A stretch of 10,961 bases of DNA from Sulfolobaceae archaeon (GCA_028277025.1 JAPYVG010000049.1:1-10961); one strand, 5' to 3'; shown: positions 1 to 6,846, numbered from the stretch's first letter. The notes: a model not told the origin generated them from the letters alone. Program-made: numbers and translations.

Positions 1-10
1 AAAAAAGAAA
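1..10 (-). terminator. T-rich stretch directly after the 11-979 stop codon
   Basis: Read on the minus strand, the stop codon is followed at once by TTTCTTTTTT up to the window edge. Archaeal transcription commonly ends at U-rich tracts. The tract may continue beyond the window. Confidence 0.45.
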
Positions 11-979
11 TTAACTTTGTATAGTATCAACAATTCCGATAGCAGAATTAACTAGGTTAATTAAGGCTTGTACAGCAGGGGTAAAATTAATTACAAGTGT
101 AATTGAAAGGCCGTTAGGTGTTATGCCTAATAAAAACCCGACACTATATAATTGAAGACTTTTATCTAAAAACTGGTTTACTAGCGGCGATATAATGCCG
201 AAGATGGCTCCGGATAAGTCATTTGACCCAGAAATTGGAATGTAAAGATAATAAGCTCTGAGAGATGTTGTAGACATTATGTTGTTTACAGTAGAGTCAT
301 TTATAATAGTAGTATTTGCAGTAGGAGAAATTAACGATATGCTCGTATTAAGGAAGTGGTTGGCGAGTTGTAGTGCTTGGTTTATCGTACCGTTCCACGA
401 ATTTATAAAATTGTATACGGGTTGTATCGGACTATTATTTTCCGTCCAATTTAAGGATAAGGTTATGAACACTGCACTCCCATTAGACTCGACAATAACA
501 TTCATATTGTTAGGAAGGAGGTAGTTTAACGCGGACTCCAATGGGGAGAAAACTTGGGAGACAATTGGAGTGAAATTATATAAATTATAAGTTGCATGGG
601 TCAGTGCATTAGATATGTCATTAGATATGTTTTGTATCATTTTTTGAATGTAGTTTATCCCTGTCAAACTTTTTACCGTGTTATTAGACAATTGTGCGGT
701 TGAGGAATTCGTTAAATAAGCTGTAAAGCCACCGTTTGAGAACACATAAAGCCCCGTTTCAGAATTTATTGTGGTCCAATTACCTCCAAAATATTTGGAA
801 GTGAGGTTTTGCAATTCTATAGCCTGGGGTAGAGGAGCTGGTGGTTGTGGTGGTTGCGGAGAACTTATTGCCATCAGTTGTGTTTGGGCTGGTAGAAGGG
901 CATATGCTATAACGAATCCTATTACTGCAGATACTGCATAAATTATCGCTACATAGTACTTAATTAATTTGGGATTCAT
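11..979 (-). CDS. Single-pass membrane-anchored surface glycoprotein with internal duplication and FGG-x-W motif
   Basis: I do not recognise a named family. The 322-residue protein has an N-terminal hydrophobic anchor (about residues 8-30), a short proline-rich linker (residues 40-51), then an ectodomain with many N-x-S/T sequons, so it is probably outside the cell and glycosylated. Just after the linker is the motif FGGNW (residues 64-68), also found in the ectodomain of the zinc-ribbon protein at 6870-7958 (FGGQW). The C-terminal half seems to contain two copies of one module of about 65 residues (roughly 137-205 and 256-320). Each has an SPL-containing amphipathic helix, an NG turn, a beta strand ending in N-[WF]-T, and a helix with the pattern N-x-x-NS. 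The ATG at 979 lies 27 nt from a TATA box, which fits a leaderless mRNA. It follows the zinc-ribbon membrane gene at 1013-1600 by 33 nt, and the two may act as partners (inference). Confidence 0.85.
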   Translation of the reverse strand: MNPKLIKYYVAIIYAVSAVIGFVIAYALLPAQTQLMAISSPQPPQPPAPLPQAIELQNLTSKYFGGNWTTINSETGLYVFSNGGFTAYLTNSSTAQLSNNTVKSLTGINYIQKMIQNISNDISNALTHATYNLYNFTPIVSQVFSPLESALNYLLPNNMNVIVESNGSAVFITLSLNWTENNSPIQPVYNFINSWNGTINQALQLANHFLNTSISLISPTANTTIINDSTVNNIMSTTSLRAYYLYIPISGSNDLSGAIFGIISPLVNQFLDKSLQLYSVGFLLGITPNGLSITLVINFTPAVQALINLVNSAIGIVDTIQS

Positions 980-1000
980 TTATGAAAAAGAAACTTTTTG

Positions 1001-1012
1001 AATTTATAAATT
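1001..1012 (-). promoter_or_regulatory. TATA box for the 11-979 gene
   Basis: On the minus strand AATTTATAAATT is centred about 27 nt before the ATG at 979. This is the spacing at which transcription would start on or next to the start codon, so the mRNA is probably leaderless. The box lies entirely in the 33-nt gap after the stop of the upstream zinc-ribbon gene, so this gene can be transcribed separately. Confidence 0.65.
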
Positions 1013-1600
1013 TTACAGTCTAAAGGGTAAGATAAGATAAACCACGCCTATAGCTATTAGGCTCATGAGAAAACCTTTGGGGTAGATGAAAAGTATTATG
1101 CTAAGGAAGGCTAAGGCTAGAACTATATAAAGGATTATTGTAAGTTCATTATTCATTATCCCCTTATACTTTAAAATCCGCTCGTTTGCAAAGACACTCA
1201 TTATTATGTAAACTGCAATGAACACAGCTACAACGTAAGCCAGCTTAAAAAGTTCTAGAGAAACGTTATAAAAGTACCAATACTCTAAAATAACTGTCGG
1301 TATAATAGAAATTCCGGCTACCGTAGAGTTTATCATTAATAATGCAGTGCTCGACGTCCTCCTTAAAGGCACTGTGTAAAGGACATTGCCAATCAATATG
1401 CCCAATACCGCTACAAGTAAAGAAATTTCTAGGTTCTTTAAGAATATGATACTAGATATAATTAACGCGCCGGCCAAGGTCATGAGAGCCGCTTTCAAAT
1501 AGGCTAAAGTAGGCGAATAAGTTAGAGGATAGGCGCAATTAAGGCATGTAGTAGCATTACTAGGATTTTCATACCCGCATTTAGGGCACTTATTACCCAT
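1013..1600 (-). CDS. Zinc-ribbon multi-pass membrane protein
   Basis: The 195-residue protein begins with a compact zinc ribbon, CPKCGYEN...CLNC, with cysteines at residues 5, 8, 19 and 22, followed by about six hydrophobic segments (roughly 34-54, 57-77, 86-106, 113-136, 150-170 and 174-193). The ribbon should face the cytoplasm and the rest lie in the membrane. The ribbon has the same cysteine positions as the one that opens the protein at 6870-7958, and both start within four residues of the first Cys. There is almost no soluble part outside the ribbon, so a role in binding a partner or sensing is more likely than catalysis (inference). It is divergent from the thermopsin-like gene across 1601-1759 and sits upstream of the anchored glycoprotein at 11-979. 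The ATG at 1600 is supported by a TATA box 28 nt upstream. No enzymatic family is recognised. Confidence 0.85.
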   Translation of the reverse strand: MGNKCPKCGYENPSNATTCLNCAYPLTYSPTLAYLKAALMTLAGALIISSIIFLKNLEISLLVAVLGILIGNVLYTVPLRRTSSTALLMINSTVAGISIIPTVILEYWYFYNVSLELFKLAYVVAVFIAVYIIMSVFANERILKYKGIMNNELTIILYIVLALAFLSIILFIYPKGFLMSLIAIGVVYLILPFRL

Positions 1601-1624
1601 TGATTATGATGTATATTGAGTGAG

Positions 1625-1631
1625 TTTATAA
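1625..1631 (-). promoter_or_regulatory. TATA box for the zinc-ribbon membrane gene
   Basis: The minus-strand sequence TTATAAA is centred 28 nt before the ATG at 1600, so the transcript is likely leaderless. A perfect palindrome (1638-1657) abuts the upstream side of this promoter, where the TFB recognition element and any regulator would bind. Confidence 0.6.
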
Positions 1632-1637
1632 GTATTT

Positions 1638-1657
1638 CTTTCTATTCTGATAGAAAG
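1638..1657. promoter_or_regulatory. Perfect 20-bp palindrome, candidate operator
   Basis: CTTTCTATTCTGATAGAAAG has two 8-bp arms that are exact reverse complements around a 4-nt centre (TCTG). It lies between the divergent TATA boxes, 6 bp upstream of the one at 1625-1631 and well upstream of the one at 1724-1730. It is more likely a site for a dimeric DNA-binding protein than a terminator, because both flanking genes point away from it. The regulator is unknown. Confidence 0.5.
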
Positions 1658-1688
1658 TTGTAAAAAATTTTTGTAGCCTATAAAATTG

Positions 1689-1716
1689 GAACTTCTAAGC
1701 CTTACTGGATAAGTTC
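1689..1716. promoter_or_regulatory. Inverted repeat GAACTT / AAGTTC upstream of the thermopsin-like gene
   Basis: GAACTT (1689-1694) and AAGTTC (1711-1716) form an exact inverted repeat with a 16-nt spacer. The half-sites are about two helical turns apart centre to centre, and the right arm ends 7 bp before the TATA box at 1724-1730. This placement suits an activator or repressor site. Six-base arms can occur by chance in AT-rich DNA, so support is modest. Confidence 0.35.
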
Positions 1717-1723
1717 GAAGAGA

Positions 1724-1730
1724 TTTATAA
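1724..1730 (+). promoter_or_regulatory. TATA box for the thermopsin-like / kinase pair
   Basis: TTTATAA overlaps the first in-frame ATG of the long reading frame (1730) but is centred 33 nt before the next one (1760). The second ATG is therefore the better start, with a leader of only a few nucleotides. A weaker alternative box, TATAAAA, lies at 1679-1685 and could serve a start at 1730. Confidence 0.55.
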
Positions 1731-1759
1731 TGTTTAGGATATATATACTATACGGAGTT

Positions 1760-4132
1760 ATGCTTTCATTAGTTGTAAGGTTCACAATAATTTTGGCCAT
1801 ATTCTCTTGTATTGCCCTAATTATCCACTCCTACGCGAGTTCTATAGGTATAAACGACGTAGGTTCTACGGGACAAGGTGCATCTTATACTTATACCACA
1901 ACGTCATATAAGGGGTATTTCATCTTCTACGGTGGGTCTTTTTACTCGGGGGAACCAATAAATTATAATGTAGCATCCGTACAGCTTAACACAGTCCTAA
2001 CTAACGGTATCTATTACTATTTTGTGCAGAATGTTTTAGTTTTAATAGCTAACGGAAACGGGACTTACACTCTTAACTTTGTGGATAATATATGGAATCT
2101 TACCTACCCGTATAGCATAATGCCCTCCTTGATTATCGGGAACGGAGAAGTGAGTAAAGCACCAAATCAGTCAATCTGCTTTTATTTTTACATCTTTCCC
2201 GATAACATAACCTTAACCCCACCCTTTAATGTTACGCTAATATCCAATGTGAGCTTAGAGGGGCAGTACATTAAGTTAACTTTCAGTGCTATACTAGGTA
2301 AGGGGAACTTTTCGACGTCATATAACTACGATACAGTTAAGATACTTAACCCCTCAAGCAAGGTCTTCTTTGTCGTGGGAAGTAAAATTAACACTTACCC
2401 GTCGAATAGTGACGCCGAATTTGTGATAGGAGGTGGAGGGAGCGGTTCTACGTTATATGTATATAACTGGAGTTCGGAAATGATGTTATTATATTTATAT
2501 GATGGAAACTACTATGAAGTCCCCTCAGCAGTGTCTTACTCCTCTATAACTGGTGAATCCGTCTCAAATACTCATGGGATATTTGAGTACTATTCGTCGA
2601 ACGGTTATGTGGCGCAAATAGCCGGCTATAGTTTTGACGGTCAGTTATGGAATACATCAGCAAACCTCACTGTTATTAACTCTTCAATTTTACAATTTAA
2701 CTTAGTTCCCGAATACGGTGAGTGGTTTTACGAGGTAAACGGGAAGACTTTTCCTCTAACTTCAGATAGAATCTCACTACCTTACGGTATGTATAATATA
2801 ACGGTGGTCCTCAAGGCTGGTAATGAAATTATATATGAGAAGGAGTTTGAAGATGTAAAAATAACTCCTTATGCAGTGGTTGAGTCCAAGGCTCCACTGA
2901 TATACGTTAACGGTAAAGCATATTTTAATAATACTATTGTTAATGGGTATTATACATTTTACATACCCTTACGTGGCACAACGGTAGTTCAGTTCCCCGA
3001 ATATTATTATTACCAGAACTCATCGAGGCTTGAATTCTTATGGGCGGTTTATAATGGTAAGGTGATAAATAGCAATATTATAAACATAACCTCTCCTGGT
3101 GTCTACAGGGGGGTTTACCAGCTAGAACTCTTATTAAAACTCCCGTTTAACCTCACTGTAATTTACAACGGTACTATTTACAATAATGTAAGTCAACTGT
3201 ATCTCCCTTACGGGGCGAAAATTATAATCCCTGAACAGAATGTGAGCCTTAATAACGGGACTCTAATAGAGTTCCTTAACCAAAGCCTAGTAGTTTACGG
3301 TGAGAAAATAAACCTAATTACGAGGCTGTTTTATTACGTTAACATAACTTACAACACGTATATTAGTTCATTGCCTAAATCAGGCTTTTACACAGAAGGC
3401 TACTGTATTTCTATACCTAAAGAATTAGAAAACGAAACTACGATAGTTTTAATTAACGCATCAGCGTACAAACTTAAAGTGTTCTCCCCACTCAAGCTCA
3501 GTGTAAACATTACCGTGTATTACAGAATAGTTTTAATGTTGGGTAATTATTCGGTGAGCGAGTTTTATAAAGAAGGGAGCGTCATTACGTTTAATAACAA
3601 TATCTCTTATAATGGTTCGGTAATGTTTGTAGCCGAGAGGCCTATAACGGTGGTTATCAACTCCCCAAAGATAGTATCGCTAAATGGATATTATGAACTG
3701 TACTTCTTAATAGAGGTTCACTATCTGAATCAAACCCTTGAACTTTGGTACCCGTCCGGGAAAGTTTTAGAATTACACAACATAACGAAAGAGAATATAA
3801 GTTATGTTTTCAGTAAGGTTGTAGTCACTCACCCCGGAGAGTACTACCTTAATTACACGGTTTATGATGAAGTCGTGGATATACTTCCTAATAGTACTTT
3901 AGTCTTTTACGTAAAAAACGATACTTATGCGTGGATACCAGTATATTTTGGCGGTACAATAATTAACGAGTCAATATTAGTTACTTCACCATTAGTGATA
4001 AATAACCAACTGCAACAGCAAGCTATCGTGACACCGGAAGCTCAAAGTAAACCACCTTTGGGGCTTATGCTTTTAATACCGCTGATAATCGCGTTTCTCG
4101 TCACGGTTTGGCTCATGAAAAGAAATAAATAA
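1760..4132 (+). CDS. Thermopsin-like (peptidase A5 family) membrane-anchored surface protein
   Basis: This is probably a secreted acid protease of the thermopsin family held on the outer face of the cell. The 790-residue product has a signal peptide (1-28), then a domain of about 40-300 with thermopsin-like landmarks: a stretch of the form VASVQLNTVL, an aromatic FVQNV strand, the FVDNIWN motif (107-113) and a glycine-rich IGGGGSGS turn (near 223-230). The rest is beta-rich, with more than 30 N-x-S/T sequons by hand count, ending in a TM helix followed by KRNK. Soluble thermopsin is far shorter (roughly 340 residues), so the C-terminal beta region and anchor are additions. The family lacks the DTG motif of pepsins, so I assign no catalytic residues and activity is not proven. 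The frame is open from an ATG at 1730, but the TATA box overlaps that codon, so 1760 is preferred. The kinase gene follows after 12 nt. Confidence 0.75.
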   Translation: MLSLVVRFTIILAIFSCIALIIHSYASSIGINDVGSTGQGASYTYTTTSYKGYFIFYGGSFYSGEPINYNVASVQLNTVLTNGIYYYFVQNVLVLIANGNGTYTLNFVDNIWNLTYPYSIMPSLIIGNGEVSKAPNQSICFYFYIFPDNITLTPPFNVTLISNVSLEGQYIKLTFSAILGKGNFSTSYNYDTVKILNPSSKVFFVVGSKINTYPSNSDAEFVIGGGGSGSTLYVYNWSSEMMLLYLYDGNYYEVPSAVSYSSITGESVSNTHGIFEYYSSNGYVAQIAGYSFDGQLWNTSANLTVINSSILQFNLVPEYGEWFYEVNGKTFPLTSDRISLPYGMYNITVVLKAGNEIIYEKEFEDVKITPYAVVESKAPLIYVNGKAYFNNTIVNGYYTFYIPLRGTTVVQFPEYYYYQNSSRLEFLWAVYNGKVINSNIINITSPGVYRGVYQLELLLKLPFNLTVIYNGTIYNNVSQLYLPYGAKIIIPEQNVSLNNGTLIEFLNQSLVVYGEKINLITRLFYYVNITYNTYISSLPKSGFYTEGYCISIPKELENETTIVLINASAYKLKVFSPLKLSVNITVYYRIVLMLGNYSVSEFYKEGSVITFNNNISYNGSVMFVAERPITVVINSPKIVSLNGYYELYFLIEVHYLNQTLELWYPSGKVLELHNITKENISYVFSKVVVTHPGEYYLNYTVYDEVVDILPNSTLVFYVKNDTYAWIPVYFGGTIINESILVTSPLVINNQLQQQAIVTPEAQSKPPLGLMLLIPLIIAFLVTVWLMKRNK

Positions 4133-4144
4133 TTTTTATTCTGA

Positions 4145-5581
4145 TTGTCTTTAGTTTATATTGTGAGACTTGCACTTCCAATTAGCGGCAATTATGCTTA
4201 CTCTAAGTCCATGTACAATATGCTAAGGAATTACTTAACACCTAATTCTAGGCTCAATATCATGGTAGGTATTGCCGTCTTCCTAAATAACAATTTTAAC
4301 GTCGTGAGTACCATAAAGAAGTTTGAGGTAACTGGCTTTGCCCAAGGTGATTATATATATATTCAATTCCCTTTTGACATAAGTAATTCTACCTTTGTCA
4401 TGATGAAAATAAACTCAATCTACCTCGTGAGCGAAACTTCGGCTTATTTAGTGCCTATAAGCGATAGTGAGGTTGACGAGATTAGCGGTAATTCATTATT
4501 TAAGTTCTTCCAAGACCATAGGGATAGTCCTATAAAATATTACCTAGAACAAGTGAGGAACGAAGATGCAGTAATTCTCCCCTCAAACCAGCAAGTAAAT
4601 GTACCGAAGGACACTGTAGCAAGTTCTCTACTGGGTAGGATTATAGGAATGTATAGGTTAATAGACTATGTAGGCGAAGGTGGGATAGCTTACGTATTTA
4701 AGGCTGAGAGTAAGGGTAAGGAATACGTAATTAAAATACCTAAGGCCGAGTACGAGAACTTAGATGCATATCTTAATAGCTTATTAAGTGAGGCGTCGGC
4801 AATAGTCTCCATGTCCTCCGATCCCAGGATCGTTAGAATCTATGCCATCCATGTTGACATGAACATATTAGACTATCTAAACGACCCTCAGACTTATTAC
4901 CTCTACCCACCTTACATAGTCACAGAATTCATGAGAGGAGGGGACTTAAAGAAGTATATAGACAATCCCTCATTCACCAGCTCAAGGTATTGGAAGTACA
5001 TTGCATATTACACACTTTATTACATAGCCGACGCCTTAAACGTGGTTCATAGCAAAGGTTATGTACACTTAGACGTGAAGCCCAGCAATGTATTACTTAT
5101 AAAGCCTTACAATACGCCCGAAGGACTTTACGCAGACTTAACCCAGTATTTGGTCATAAAACTAGGTGATTTAGGTTCTGCCGCTAGGACAAGAGGTGAA
5201 ATAGTCCAACTCTCGCCAGAATATTCCCCGCCAGATCAAATACAGTACATGTTGGAGGGTAGGGGGGCCAGGCCTTTGATGGACATATTCTCTCTGGGTT
5301 TAACTTTCCTAAAAATCCTCGACACACAAATTCAAAGGCCGGACTTACAGTATATAGTAAGCGCGATAAGGAGTATAAGAAATGATAAAAATTACGCACT
5401 TCAGTTACTTTCCTATTCCTCCTCACTCTTAGCTAACTGGAATCCCTCAGTACTTAACATTTTAGAACCAGAAATAAGGGAGTTAGTACTCAAGATGATA
5501 AATCCTAAACTCTACTCAAGACCTACAGCCAAAGAGGTGAGGGATACTATAGGTAAATACATAAAGTTACCGTATCAATAA
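4145..5581 (+). CDS. Eukaryotic-type Ser/Thr protein kinase with novel N-terminal domain
   Basis: This is a cytoplasmic protein kinase that should transfer phosphate from ATP to Ser or Thr of target proteins. The kinase domain covers about residues 168-475: glycine loop GEGG (177-180), ATP-anchoring Lys197 in VIKIPK, helix-C Glu216, catalytic loop HLDVKPSN (308-315, Asp310, Lys312, Asn315), metal site DLG (342-344) in place of DFG, SPE (357-359) in place of APE, DIFSLG (380-385) and a late SRP Arg459. All catalytic positions are present, so it looks active. Residues 1-165 match nothing I recognise and have no TM segment. The first usable codon is TTG at 4145, 12 nt after the thermopsin-like stop. 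No ribosome-binding site is visible, and GTG at 4163 is an alternative. The short gap and lack of a clear promoter suggest co-transcription with the protease. It cannot be matched to a specific studied Sulfolobus kinase from sequence alone. Confidence 0.9.
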   Translation: MSLVYIVRLALPISGNYAYSKSMYNMLRNYLTPNSRLNIMVGIAVFLNNNFNVVSTIKKFEVTGFAQGDYIYIQFPFDISNSTFVMMKINSIYLVSETSAYLVPISDSEVDEISGNSLFKFFQDHRDSPIKYYLEQVRNEDAVILPSNQQVNVPKDTVASSLLGRIIGMYRLIDYVGEGGIAYVFKAESKGKEYVIKIPKAEYENLDAYLNSLLSEASAIVSMSSDPRIVRIYAIHVDMNILDYLNDPQTYYLYPPYIVTEFMRGGDLKKYIDNPSFTSSRYWKYIAYYTLYYIADALNVVHSKGYVHLDVKPSNVLLIKPYNTPEGLYADLTQYLVIKLGDLGSAARTRGEIVQLSPEYSPPDQIQYMLEGRGARPLMDIFSLGLTFLKILDTQIQRPDLQYIVSAIRSIRNDKNYALQLLSYSSSLLANWNPSVLNILEPEIRELVLKMINPKLYSRPTAKEVRDTIGKYIKLPYQ

Positions 5582-5887
5582 AAGAGTGACCATGATGAGG
5601 GAGACGCTCTCAATTAAAGTGTTTGGGCTTCATTAAATTTTCAAGAATTAGTGTTCAATCCTCAGCCCTTGGGCTTTCACAAGGGTATTTACCGCTCACA
5701 CTTTTAATTCCCCACACTAGCGACGGATAAGAGGAAACCCGCACGCGTGTCTTCCACTCACTCGGCGTGAATACGTTTAAACTTCACGATTTAGTGTCAT
5801 GGGCGTCATGGAATAATATAGGCTTTTAGGTAAACTCTGAAATACACACTAGGAATATGCTCAAATGTAAATTTTAAATCTAGATAA
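5582..5887. other. 306-bp gap containing a GC-rich island, possible mobile-element relic
   Basis: No intact gene is seen. Within it, 5711-5770 is 36/60 G+C by hand count, against 13/50 for 5831-5880, so the centre differs from its surroundings. There are three local foldbacks: AGCCCTTGGGCT (5664-5675), an overlapping alternative CCCTT/AAGGG (5666-5685), and CGTGAA/TTCACG around an 11-nt loop (5766-5788). One plus-strand frame is open from 5599 to 5826 apart from a single TAA at 5728-5730. The part after the stop reads like a protein piece (FHSLGVNTF...LVSWASW). Foldbacks, shifted composition and a broken frame fit a decayed insertion-sequence end, for example of the IS200/IS605 type, but I cannot confirm that. 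The promoter for the next gene lies at its right edge. Confidence 0.35.
5870..5880 (+). promoter_or_regulatory. Probable TATA box for the 5888-6463 gene
   Basis: AATTTTAAATC is centred about 31 nt before the ATG at 5906 but only 13 nt before the ATG at 5888. If this is the promoter, translation starts at 5906 and the first six residues of the longer reading do not exist. Confidence 0.4.
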
Positions 5888-6463
5888 ATGGAGAGTTATA
5901 ATATAATGATATCTAAAGAGAAAGTTCTGAGGGTTATTGAATACTTTAGGACTAACAGAACTATAAATGAAATAAAGGAGGACAAAAGAATAGTGAAATT
6001 GCTCGTAGAGTTAGGGGTGTTAAAGTCTATAGGTAGAGTGCTAAGTCTAGACAAAAACTTTAGAGCAATACACACACTAGTTGAAGTTTACGACGAGGAG
6101 GAGCCGAGAATAAGTGTTAAGAGCGTAATTTTTGACAGACTGAGAGAAGAGAGGGATAACATTTATATCATCTGGAAAAGTCATATGGCGGAACCAATAC
6201 CCGTAATAGAGGACGGAAAGTTCATGGTTAGACAAGTTTCTCCCTTACCCATATCAGAACTCTATACCATAACAGCGATTCAATTCAATAACCCGGTCTT
6301 GAAGTTTAGGTTTATAACTAGAGACGAGAGGGAGATACTCTTCAACGTTACTAACCTACCTTATTATATAATAATCCCTCCGTCAGGGAAGCCGTTTAAG
6401 AAAATGATCAGTGAGGAGAGGGTTAAGGCTCCCGTAACATTCTTCTTCTTTTACTCCAAATAA
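5888..6463 (+). CDS. Hypothetical protein with possible winged-helix N-terminus
   Basis: The 191-residue product is not recognised. Residues 10-58 look helical with a short turn, then IVKLLVELGVLKSIGRVLSLD. The run LLVELGVL followed by a short beta hairpin resembles the recognition helix and wing of small archaeal winged-helix proteins, so DNA binding is possible. Residues 60-191 are mixed alpha/beta with no membrane segment, and the protein ends in a phenylalanine-rich strand. There is no signal peptide, so it should be cytoplasmic, unlike most of its neighbours. It stands alone between two long gaps and presumably has its own transcript. The start is uncertain: ATG at 5888 gives the longest protein, but the best TATA box fits ATG at 5906 (MISKEKVL...). 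If it is a regulator, the repeats at 6506-6551 or 1638-1657 are possible targets. That is inference only. Confidence 0.7.
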   Translation: MESYNIMISKEKVLRVIEYFRTNRTINEIKEDKRIVKLLVELGVLKSIGRVLSLDKNFRAIHTLVEVYDEEEPRISVKSVIFDRLREERDNIYIIWKSHMAEPIPVIEDGKFMVRQVSPLPISELYTITAIQFNNPVLKFRFITRDEREILFNVTNLPYYIIIPPSGKPFKKMISEERVKAPVTFFFFYSK

Positions 6464-6505
6464 TTTACTAAAACGTACGGAATGATTTGGAATCAAATTA
6501 GATGA

Positions 6506-6551
6506 GCGATTAATGAATCTCTTAAGAATTAATCACAGAAAGTTTAATCGC
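6506..6551. repeat. Nested inverted repeats built on ATTAATC
   Basis: GCGATTAA (6506-6513) pairs exactly with TTAATCGC (6544-6551), and GATTAAT (6508-6514) also pairs with ATTAATC (6528-6534). The same core, GATTAATC, recurs at 6749-6756. The cluster could be a set of binding sites for one DNA-binding protein or an mRNA 3' structure of the preceding gene, whose stop codon is 43 nt upstream. Confidence 0.4.
6518..6534 (+). repeat. 17-nt imperfect direct repeat, copy 1
   Basis: TCTCTTAAGAATTAATC matches the copy at 6740-6756 (TCTCTTAAAGATTAATC) at 15 of 17 positions, 222 bp away in the same gap. Confidence 0.4.
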
Positions 6552-6627
6552 ACTAGAATTAATAGATCCTAGGTTTGGCCTTGGCAATTATAATATATTT
6601 TAACTCAACTCCTAAATATATATAATC

Positions 6628-6661
6628 CTTGTTTCTCCTTGTTTTATTTTATGATTTTATT
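6628..6661 (+). terminator. Pyrimidine/T-rich tract, possible terminator of the 5888-6463 transcript
   Basis: The tract contains CCTTGTTT twice (6627-6634 and 6637-6644) followed by TTTTATTTTATGATTTTAT. Archaeal termination favours such U-rich runs without a hairpin. It lies 165 bp after the stop, which is far, so the assignment is tentative. Confidence 0.3.
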
Positions 6662-6739
6662 CACTGCACTGAAATTACCTAAATATATTTTCCACTTTAT
6701 AAACATATTTTAGCTTTAAAAAGACGTGACTCATAGTAT

Positions 6740-6756
6740 TCTCTTAAAGATTAATC
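6740..6756 (+). repeat. 17-nt imperfect direct repeat, copy 2
   Basis: TCTCTTAAAGATTAATC differs from the copy at 6518-6534 only at two adjacent positions. It lies about 80 bp upstream of the promoter of the 6870 gene, where an upstream regulatory element could sit. Confidence 0.4.
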
Positions 6757-6834
6757 TGAAGGAACAATTAGACCTATTGATACAGCTTTCCCAAAAACCC
6801 AATGAATGTACACACTTGATGCTTGAATTATAAA

Positions 6835-6846
6835 GATTTAAATATA
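6835..6846 (+). promoter_or_regulatory. TATA box for the 6870-7958 gene
   Basis: GATTTAAATATA is centred about 29 nt before the ATG at 6870, the spacing expected for a leaderless or nearly leaderless transcript. It supports this ATG over the in-frame TTG at 6849, which is too close to the box. Confidence 0.55.

Noticed and set aside
25..39. 15-bp exact match TATCAACAATTCCGA also at 8914-8928
   Set aside because: Both copies are inside coding regions, on opposite coding strands, and a single 15-mer match is not surprising in 11 kb of AT-rich sequence.
279..524. Plus-strand frame opposite the anchored glycoprotein gene
   Set aside because: It lies wholly antisense to a gene with promoter, signal anchor and sequons, and shows no domain of its own.
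5184..5426. Minus-strand frame opposite the kinase
   Set aside because: It overlaps the catalytic C-lobe of a clearly real kinase gene and has no feature of its own.
5594..5640. ATGATGA resembling the C box of an archaeal C/D box guide RNA
   Set aside because: No D or D' box (CTGA) follows within the usual 50-65 nt, so the single box match is not enough.
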